A stretch of 54,641 nt of DNA from Verrucomicrobiales bacterium. Its GTDB lineage: Bacteria; Verrucomicrobiota; Verrucomicrobiia; Limisphaerales; SXTU01. The notes beneath the pieces are model-generated. The model had not been told where the DNA came from. It did no database searches and saw only the letters and a program-made list of their open reading frames with translations. Where the stretch lies: the NCBI GenBank assembly GCA_005791875.1, contig SXTU01000189.1, positions 1-54,641 of the forward strand, written 5' to 3'. This document shows, piece by piece, positions 48,706 to 54,641 of the stretch (the stretch's first letter is position 1; every line of letters starts with the position of its first letter). Position numbers and translations under genes: made by a program.

Positions 48706-49566
48706 TCAATCGCCAGGCGTCCAGGAGGAGTTGTCGAGCAACTGGATGCCGGGCTTCGAAAACGCGATGCGGCGTTCGCGATAGAGTTTGCCGAGCGCCT
48801 GTTTGAAAGCCTTCTTGCTGACTCCGAAATTATCCCGGATCAGCTCGGGCGAACTGTCATCGTCGAAGTCCAGCCGGCCGCCGCTGCGCTCCAGCGCCTG
48901 CACGATTTGATCCGTCAGGCCCGCCACGCGCTTGTAGCCAGACGCATCGAGACTCAGGTCAATCTTGCCGTTCGGCCGAACTGCGCGGACAAATCCTTGG
49001 AGCACCTCGCCGGTCAGCAGCGGGGCCGAGAGGTTGTTGCGGAAAAGCAGCCCGCTGTGCGCGTTCTCCACGATGGCGTTGTAGCCCAGCGGCGACTCGC
49101 CCGTGATGAGGAACGTCACCGGCTGGCCTTCACGGTAGCGCGGAAGCTCGCGGCTCAGGTGGCGGTTGAGCCGCGCGCTGGCCATGATGCGGTTCGTCTT
49201 CGGGTCGAGGCAGACGGCCACGACCACCCGCTGGCCCGCGCGCACCGGGATGCCCTGCTCGCGAAACGGGAGCAGCAAATCCTTGGACAAACCCCAGTCC
49301 AGAAACGCACCGATCTGATGGTGAACGTCCGTGACCTTCAGCCAGGCAAACTCGCCGACCGTCGCAAACGGCTGCTCCGTGGTGGCCACGAGCCGATCCT
49401 CGGAATCGCAGTAGATGAAAACATCCAGCCGGTTCTCAGGCGCGCGGCCGTGCAGGACGTAGCGGCTGGGCAGAAGGATTTCGCCGAGTTCCTCGCCGTC
49501 GAGGTAAAGCCCGGAGGCGGACTCCCTGACGACGGCGAGCGAGTTGCGTTTGCCGATAGTTGCCAT
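48706..49566 (-). CDS. CvfB-like S1-domain RNA-binding protein
   Basis: This is a 286-residue protein with two or three S1-like OB domains and a winged-helix C-terminus. The start 'GKRNSLAVVRESASGLYLDG' and the 'EELGEILLPSRYV' stretch are typical of CvfB/YitL. 'SEDRLVATTEQPFATVGEFA' and 'LLTGEVLQGFVRAVRPNGKI' follow. In Gram-positives CvfB affects virulence-gene expression, probably through RNA; the role here is unknown. It is followed closely by the SUI1 gene. Confidence 0.9.
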   Translation of the reverse strand: MATIGKRNSLAVVRESASGLYLDGEELGEILLPSRYVLHGRAPENRLDVFIYCDSEDRLVATTEQPFATVGEFAWLKVTDVHHQIGAFLDWGLSKDLLLPFREQGIPVRAGQRVVVAVCLDPKTNRIMASARLNRHLSRELPRYREGQPVTFLITGESPLGYNAIVENAHSGLLFRNNLSAPLLTGEVLQGFVRAVRPNGKIDLSLDASGYKRVAGLTDQIVQALERSGGRLDFDDDSSPELIRDNFGVSKKAFKQALGKLYRERRIAFSKPGIQLLDNSSWTPGD

Positions 49567-49651
49567 GCGGGCAGAAGCTACGCGCAGTTCGGTTCGATCG
49601 GGAGCAAAATGCGAAGCTCACTCCCCAGCGCGGACAGCTCTGGTCGCCGCT

Positions 49652-51118
49652 TCAGACAATGATGGGGCGGACGACTTCGCCCGCCACATCCGTGAGGCGG
49701 AAGTCGCGGCCGGCGTAGCGGTAGGTAAGGCGTTCGTGGTCGAGGCCGAGCAGGTGGAGCATCGTGGCGTGGAGGTCGTGCGTGTGGACGGCACCTTCGG
49801 CGGGGAGGATGCCGTGCTCGTCGGACTTGCCGTAGGCCAGGCCGCGTTTCACGCCGCCGCCGGACATCCACGAAGAGAAGACGAGGTTGTGATGCTCGCG
49901 GCCCGCGTGGTTCGCCTGCTGGTGGAAGGGCGTGCGGCCAAACTCCGAGGTCCACACGAGCAGGGTGCGCTCCAGCATCCCGCGCTGCTTGAGGTCCGCG
50001 ATGAGCGCGGCGATGGGCTGGTCAATGGCCTTCGCGAGGCGTTCGTGGTCGGCCATGTTGCCGTGGGAATCCCAGTTCCCGCTGGAGCCGACGTCAATGA
50101 GTTCGAGGAAGCGCACGCCGCGTTCGGCCAGTCGGCGGGCGACGAGGCATTGCCAGCCGAAGCCGGTGTTCGCGCCGCGCGTGAGGCCGTAGAGCTTGAG
50201 CGTGGCGTCGGTTTCGCGGGAGAGGTCGAAGGCGTCCGGTGCTTCGCGCTGCATGCCGAAGGCGGTCTCGAAGGAGCGGATGCGGGCGTCGAGCGCCACG
50301 TCGGCGGCGCGCTGTTCGAGGTGCGCGCGGTTCAGCTTGCCGAGTAGGCCCAGCTCCATCGCCTGCAACTCGGCGGCGGTGTTGGGCTTGAGGTTCGGCA
50401 ATGGTTCCTTGCCGGGGATGACGTGCGTGCCCTGATGGCAGGCGGGGAGAAAGTCGCTGCCCCACGTCTGCGCGCCGGCGTAGGGCGCGGCGGGCGCGAG
50501 CACCATGAAGGACGGCAGGTTGCGGTTCTCGGTGCCGAGGCCGTAGCTGACCCACGCGCCCGCGCTGGGGCGGATGGCCTGGTCGGTGCCGACGTGTGCG
50601 GCGAGCGTGGCCTTGTCGTGGCCGTCGCTGTCGCAGTGCATCGCGTTCAGCACGCAGACGTCGTCAATGACGCCGCCGATGTGGGGGAAGAGGTCGCTGA
50701 CCCAAATGCCGCTCTGGCCGTATTGCTTGAAACCCCAGCGGGACTTGATGAGGAAGCGGTCGAACTTGCCGGGCTTGTTGAGCCAGCGCGAGGCGGTGAC
50801 GGCCTTGCCGTGGTCGCGCGTGAGCTGGGGCTTGTAGTCAAAGGTGTCCACCTGCGAGACGCCGCCGGTGGAGTAGAGGAAGATGACGCGGTCGGCCTTG
50901 GCGGGGAAATGGCCGGAGCGCGGGGCGAGTGGGTCGGTGGGGGCGGCCTGGGTTTCGTTCCAGAGGCCGGCGAGGGCGAGGGCGCCGAAGCCGCCGGAGG
51001 CGCGGCGGAGGAATTCGCGGCGGGGTAGCGGGAACTGCAACCGGGACGGTTCCAGGACAGCGGCAGCCGGGACGGCTGCCCCACTAGGGCGGCGGGCTGG
51101 GGAGGGCGTGGGGTTCAT
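49652..51118 (-). CDS. DUF1501-family exported protein
   Basis: This is a 488-residue Tat-exported protein of the DUF1501 family. The signal contains 'LPRREFLRRASGGFGALALA', then 'AKADRVIFLYSTGGVSQVDT' and 'HCDSDGHDKATLAAHVGT'. Later 'LIDVGSSGNWDSHGNMADHE' and 'LLVWTSEFGRTPFHQQ' carry the alkaline-phosphatase-like metal residues of the family. Function is unproven; the family goes with PSD1 proteins (here 51275-54427) in Planctomycetota and Verrucomicrobiota. Codons 11-28 or so come from a dispersed repeat, so the original start may have been nearer the twin-arginine. Confidence 0.9.
   Translation of the reverse strand: MNPTPSPARRPSGAAVPAAAVLEPSRLQFPLPRREFLRRASGGFGALALAGLWNETQAAPTDPLAPRSGHFPAKADRVIFLYSTGGVSQVDTFDYKPQLTRDHGKAVTASRWLNKPGKFDRFLIKSRWGFKQYGQSGIWVSDLFPHIGGVIDDVCVLNAMHCDSDGHDKATLAAHVGTDQAIRPSAGAWVSYGLGTENRNLPSFMVLAPAAPYAGAQTWGSDFLPACHQGTHVIPGKEPLPNLKPNTAAELQAMELGLLGKLNRAHLEQRAADVALDARIRSFETAFGMQREAPDAFDLSRETDATLKLYGLTRGANTGFGWQCLVARRLAERGVRFLELIDVGSSGNWDSHGNMADHERLAKAIDQPIAALIADLKQRGMLERTLLVWTSEFGRTPFHQQANHAGREHHNLVFSSWMSGGGVKRGLAYGKSDEHGILPAEGAVHTHDLHATMLHLLGLDHERLTYRYAGRDFRLTDVAGEVVRPIIV
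51033..51088. repeat. Family C repeat inside the DUF1501 gene start
   Basis: AACTGCAACCGGGACGGTTC and CGGCAGCCGGGACGGCTGCC plus CCACTA are the same words as at 51134-51253, in coding frame. They encode the N-terminal stretch 'SGAAVPAAAVLEPSRLQF'. Confidence 0.75.
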
Positions 51119-51133
51119 GACAAGGCGAGCGCG

Positions 51134-51253
51134 ATAGTGGGGCAGGCGTCCTCGCCTGCCTTGGTCTGCCAAGCGTCTCGCTTGGCGGTGCGGTGGACTG
51201 CAACCGGGACGGTTGCAAGACCCAGCGGCAGCCGGGATGGCTGCCCCACTAGC
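51134..51253. repeat. Dispersed palindromic repeat family C (copy 2), composite
   Basis: TAGTGGGGCAGGCGTCCTCG plus CCTGCC starts the element and GGCTGCCCCACTA ends it. Between lie CCAAGCGTCTCGCTTGG and AACCGGGACGGTT, each a small palindrome. It fills the gap between the PSD1 and DUF1501 genes. Confidence 0.8.
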
Positions 51254-51274
51254 GCGGCCCTCCGACGGTTCTGG

Positions 51275-54200
51275 TTAGTCCACATACAGAAAGGCATTGC
51301 TCGTGAGCAGCACGCGGGCGAGGCCGGACCACGCGAGTTCAGTGTCGTTCGTCGGAGGCTTTTCGAGGGTGGTGAGTTTGGTGCGGTAGGCGGTGAGGAA
51401 GGCGAGGGCGTCGCTGGTCTCGGTGTCGGTGGGCACGCGGCCGTGGGCCAGGGCGAAGGCGAGGCGGATGCGTTTGGTGTCGTCGCCGGATTCAGCGAGC
51501 AGGCGGCGGGCGAAGGACTCGGCCTGCTGCTGCACGAAGGGCGAGTTCATCAGGAAGAGCGTCTGCGTGGGCGTGGTGGTGGGCAGGCGTTGCGCGATGC
51601 TGAGGTTCGGGTCGGCGGCGTCGAAAAGCGCGAGGAAGGGGTGGCGGCGGTTGCGCTGCTGCATCAGGTAGAGGCTGCGGTGGTCGCTGTCGTAAACGGC
51701 GAAGAACGGGTTGTGGATGGTGTAGCCCCACTTCTGCACGTCGGGAAACGGATGCGGGCCGGGCACAGTGCGATTGAGCCGGCCACTCACGGCGAGCATC
51801 GCGTCGCGAATGGATTCGGCGTCGAGCGGGCGGCGGGCGTGCCGCCAAAGCCAGACGTTCGCGGGGTCGCGCTTGAGATTCGCGGCGTGGTCATCGCTCG
51901 CGAGCTGGTAGGTCTGCGAACGCATGATGAGCCGGTGCAGCGCCTTCACGGACCAGCCGGACGCGATGAACTCGGACGTTAGCCAGTCGAGCAGCTCGGG
52001 GTGCGTGGGCGGCTCACCGCGCAGGCCGAAGTCGCTGGGTGTCGGCACGAGGCCCGCGCCGAAATGCCATTGCCAGACGCGGTTCACGAAGACGCGGGCG
52101 GTGAGCGGGTTGCTCGGGCGCGTGAGCCAGTGGGCGAGTTCGAAGCGACCGCTGTTGGTGGAGCCGGCGGGCAGTTTGTCGCCGCCGAGCACATCGAGGA
52201 AGCGCCGCGGGGCTTCGTCGCCGGGCTTCTCTGGCTCGCCGCGAAGCTGGATGCGCGCGTTGACGGGCTTGTCCTCGCTCACGCCGTAGGCCACGGGATA
52301 CAGCTCCTTCGCGGCCTCGGCTTCGCGCTGTTTGGTCGTGGCGGCAATGTCCGCGTCGAGTTTCTTGAGCCGCTCGGCAAGGTCGGCGGGCTGTGCGGGC
52401 GCGACGACCGGTCCGGTGCCCGGCTCGGCGAAGGGTGTTTCCTGCAAGCCCACGTTGTCCAAGTCGCGCTCGGGAGCGGGGCCGCTGACGTGGCCAATGG
52501 CGTCGCAGATGAAGGTGTCGGCCACGCCGTCCCAGTTCGCGCCGAGCGGTTTGTCCGCGAAAGTGGTCAGGTCGCCGAGCGGGCCGACTGCGCCAGAGTA
52601 AGTCTTCTTCGCGGGGTCGAGTGTGAGTCTGAGCGTGTGCCAGGTGCCGGGCTGGAGCTTGCGGAGCGTTTCCCATTTCGTGCCGTTGCGCAGCGCCAGT
52701 TCGGTGGCGGTCACGCCCACCTCGACTGCGAGCGACGCGATGACGCCGCGCCCGAGGTAGAAGCGATACGCGCCGGACTTGTCCGTGGGCGCGACCGTGC
52801 GGAAGTCCACGCTGAAGTGCATCTGCTTGCCGGGCGCGGCCTTGAGCGGGCGGGCGAAGACGTAGCGCACGCCGTTGTTGGCCTTGCCGGTGCCGACGCG
52901 AACGCCGCGCGTGCCGGCGGGGTGGATGTGCGCGAAGGGGCTTTGTGCCTCGGCGAGCACTTTGTTCGGCCCTTCGGAAAGCCACGGTGCGGTGGGCGGC
53001 TCGCCGAGTTTCTGCAACTCGAAGCCGAGGTCCGGGCCGCCCGCGATGGACTTGCTGTCGAGTGCGACGCGGTCGGCTTTGAGTTTCGCGAGCGAGACGT
53101 CGAGACGGGCGAGTTCGGCGGCTTTCAACTTGTCGAGACGCGCGGCTTCCTCGCGCGGGACGAGCGGCGGAAAGTCCGACGGGCGCTTCTGCTCCTCGCC
53201 GCCGGGAAACGCCCACTTGGTGCTCTGGAAGATGCCGTAGAGCGAATAGTAATCCGCCGCGCTGACGGGGTCATACTTGTGGTCGTGGCAGCGCGCGCAC
53301 CCGAGCGAGAGGCCGAGGAGCGAGCGACCGACGGAGTCAATGGCGTCGGCGAAGTCGAGGTGCTGGTAGTCCGGCGAGGGCTTGTAGCCGTAGCGCTTGC
53401 CGATGGCGAGGAAACCGGTGGCGGTGATGCGACGGGCGAAGTCGGCGGGCGGGCCTTGCGCGGCTAGAAGGTCGCCGGCGATTTGCTCGCGGATGAACTC
53501 GTTGAAGGGCTGGTCGGCGTTGCAGGCGTTCACGACCCAATCGCGATACTTCACGGCCTCGCGCACGGGGTAGTCCGCGCCGTCGCCAGCGGTGTCCGCG
53601 TAGCGGGCGACGTCGAGCCAGTGGCGGCCCCAGCGTTCGCCGTAGGCGGGGGAAGCGAGGAGGAGGTCAATAGCATTGGCGATTGCCGATTGCTGATTGC
53701 CGATTTTGGAAAAGGCGCGCTCGAACGCTTCGAGTTGCTCGGGCGTTGGTGGGAGGCCGGTGAGGTCGAAGGTCATGCGGCGGAGGAGCGCGCGCGGGTC
53801 GGCGGGGGGATTGGGCGCAAGGCCTTGCTGCTGCATCCGGGCGAGGACGAAGCGGTCGAGCGGTTGCTGGCTCCAGGCGTTCGCCTTCGGAGTCGGCGGC
53901 TGCGGTTGGGTGAGCGGTTGGAAGGCCCAGTGTTTCCGCACGGCGGCGGGGTCCACGCCGGACTTGGCGGCGGCGACGCCTTCGCGCGGGTCGGGTGCGC
54001 CGAGCTTCACCCACTGCTCAAGCGCGGCGACTTCCTCGGCACCGAGCGCGCGCTTGGGCGGCATCTGGAGCGACTTGTCCTTTCGCCGCACCGCTTGGAT
54101 GAGGCGGCTCTTCTCGGGGTCGCCGGGGACGATGACCGGGCCGTGGTCGCCGCCCTTTTGCCAGCCAGCCTTGGTGTCGAGGCGAAGGCCGGACTCCTGT

Positions 54201-54427
54201 TTCTTTTCCCCGTGGCATTTCTGGCAGTGCTCGATGAAGAGCGGGCGAATCTTAGCCTCGAAGAAGGCGGGGCCGTCGGGCGCAGCGGACCAAAGCTCGA
54301 AGCAGCCACTGAGCAGCACGGACAAGATGATTGAGCCACGGATGAAACCCGGACGCAACACGGATGGTGCCGAGACCAGACGGCTTTCGTGCTTCGTTTT
54401 CCTTTCTGTGTTCAATCCGTGTTTCAT
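51275..54427 (-). CDS. PSD1/DUF1549-DUF1553 cytochrome-type surface protein
   Basis: This is a 1050-residue protein. It opens with a cytochrome motif 'IEHCQKCHGEKKQESGLRLD' (C-x-x-C-H). DUF1549 follows ('ALLRRMTFDLTGLPPTPEQL') with a second 'LGCARCHDHKYDPVSAADYY'. A LamG/laminin-like insert of about 200 residues and a C-terminal DUF1553 domain ('NPLTARVFVNRVWQWHFGAG') follow. The family is typical of Planctomycetota and Verrucomicrobiota and is paired with DUF1501 genes. Possible heme-dependent role at the cell surface. 'SVLLSGC' suggests a lipoprotein. The N-terminus runs through a TIR repeat (E2), so the true start is unclear. Confidence 0.9.
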   Translation of the reverse strand: MKHGLNTERKTKHESRLVSAPSVLRPGFIRGSIILSVLLSGCFELWSAAPDGPAFFEAKIRPLFIEHCQKCHGEKKQESGLRLDTKAGWQKGGDHGPVIVPGDPEKSRLIQAVRRKDKSLQMPPKRALGAEEVAALEQWVKLGAPDPREGVAAAKSGVDPAAVRKHWAFQPLTQPQPPTPKANAWSQQPLDRFVLARMQQQGLAPNPPADPRALLRRMTFDLTGLPPTPEQLEAFERAFSKIGNQQSAIANAIDLLLASPAYGERWGRHWLDVARYADTAGDGADYPVREAVKYRDWVVNACNADQPFNEFIREQIAGDLLAAQGPPADFARRITATGFLAIGKRYGYKPSPDYQHLDFADAIDSVGRSLLGLSLGCARCHDHKYDPVSAADYYSLYGIFQSTKWAFPGGEEQKRPSDFPPLVPREEAARLDKLKAAELARLDVSLAKLKADRVALDSKSIAGGPDLGFELQKLGEPPTAPWLSEGPNKVLAEAQSPFAHIHPAGTRGVRVGTGKANNGVRYVFARPLKAAPGKQMHFSVDFRTVAPTDKSGAYRFYLGRGVIASLAVEVGVTATELALRNGTKWETLRKLQPGTWHTLRLTLDPAKKTYSGAVGPLGDLTTFADKPLGANWDGVADTFICDAIGHVSGPAPERDLDNVGLQETPFAEPGTGPVVAPAQPADLAERLKKLDADIAATTKQREAEAAKELYPVAYGVSEDKPVNARIQLRGEPEKPGDEAPRRFLDVLGGDKLPAGSTNSGRFELAHWLTRPSNPLTARVFVNRVWQWHFGAGLVPTPSDFGLRGEPPTHPELLDWLTSEFIASGWSVKALHRLIMRSQTYQLASDDHAANLKRDPANVWLWRHARRPLDAESIRDAMLAVSGRLNRTVPGPHPFPDVQKWGYTIHNPFFAVYDSDHRSLYLMQQRNRRHPFLALFDAADPNLSIAQRLPTTTPTQTLFLMNSPFVQQQAESFARRLLAESGDDTKRIRLAFALAHGRVPTDTETSDALAFLTAYRTKLTTLEKPPTNDTELAWSGLARVLLTSNAFLYVD
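53679..53705. repeat. Short repeat (family I) inside the PSD1 gene
   Basis: GGCGATTGCCGATTGCTGAT plus TGCCGAT encodes the loop 'IGNQQSAIAN', a very common translated repeat word. It lies in frame in the DUF1549 region, where the family has variable length. Confidence 0.65.
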
Positions 54428-54434
54428 CCGTGGC
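54335..54434. repeat. MITE-like element E2 at the PSD1 gene start
   Basis: GCCACGGATGAAACCCGGAC plus GCAACACGGA is mirrored by TTCAATCCGTGTTTCATCCG plus TGGC. It is the same family as E1 at 40178 with an unrelated interior. The ATG at 54427 lies in it. Confidence 0.75.
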
Positions 54435-54569
54435 GGAGAATGCCTTTCCAGTTCAGGCGGTGATGATGCAGGGCATGAATGCATGGCATGGCGAATGGAT
54501 GTCAGCCTAACGGGCCGTGCGCGACCACGGCAAGCACTGCTTGGAGCGCACCCGCCTCGTGCGCGGCCA

Positions 54570-54641
54570 ACGGGTGCCCCCTTTTCTCCCTCGCCCCGCT
54601 GGGGGAGAGAACCCACGAGCCGCCGAGGCTCCCGATTTCAG
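54570..54641. repeat. Family D repeat at window end
   Basis: CCCCTTTTCTCCCTCGCCCC plus GCTGGGGGAGAGAACCC resembles the D words at 17802 and 38941. The GTG-start frame through it is probably not a real extension of the PSD1 gene. Confidence 0.55.

Noticed and set aside
54428-54616. 63 extra N-terminal codons of the PSD1 protein from a GTG
   Set aside because: They are Arg/Gly/Pro-rich, cover dispersed repeats and contain no signal peptide. The ATG at 54427 or a later start is more likely.

Overview
The window reads as GC-rich chromosomal DNA from a heterotrophic member of the Planctomycetota-Verrucomicrobiota group. Verrucomicrobiota (Pedosphaera/Limisphaera-like) is the best guess. This rests on gene content: three Tat-exported Gfo/Idh/MocA oxidoreductases, two exported sulfatases, a PSD1-type cytochrome protein next to a DUF1501 protein, DUF1559-like pseudopilins, PQQ-type beta-propellers and a 1508-residue multidomain exported protein. 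No rRNA gene is present, so the placement is inference.

Layout. 1-5.4 kb: a tRNA-Gly, a SurA-like chaperone, a GntP-family permease, a sugar-nucleotidyltransferase and a DHH phosphoesterase. 5-16 kb: two Gfo/Idh/MocA enzymes, a PQQ propeller protein, a giant propeller/coiled-coil/Pro-rich protein and a sulfatase. 16.1-23.1 kb: class I fumarase subunits alpha (22244-23122) and beta (16147-16722) lie on the same strand but are separated by about 5.5 kb. That insert holds a PIN toxin with a small partner, a 1242-residue nuclease-helicase ending in eight tandem repeats, an orphan antitoxin-like gene, and an antitoxin/DUF3368-like PIN pair. It looks like a defence or toxin-antitoxin island inside a metabolic pair. 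23-32 kb: L-2-hydroxyglutarate oxidase, a second sulfatase, a D-threonine-aldolase-like PLP enzyme, a pseudopilin, tandem RidA paralogues, nrdR and a HIT protein. 32-37 kb: AsmA-like, zinc-finger and DUF2851 proteins, a 2-hydroxyacid dehydrogenase, an exported unknown and an HpcH/HpaI aldolase.

37.2-41.9 kb carries a vWA protein, a PP2C phosphatase and a protein kinase in a row. This matches the TerY-P triad known from Ter-linked stress and defence systems. 42-54.6 kb: membrane dipeptidase, HlyD-like adaptor, quinone-dependent dihydroorotate dehydrogenase, a third Gfo/Idh/MocA protein, an O-methyltransferase, SUI1/YciH, a CvfB-like protein and the DUF1501/PSD1 pair.

A second layer is at least ten families of short dispersed repeats, most of them palindromic. 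They fill the intergenic gaps and also run into reading frames. Repeat-derived codons appear in the DUF1501 N-terminus, the helicase C-terminus, the PP2C linker, a RidA signal region, internal loops of PyrD and the PSD1 protein, and the tail of a small zinc-finger protein. The two strongest leads are the nuclease-helicase-repeat protein in the split fumarase locus and the spread of repeats into coding sequence.
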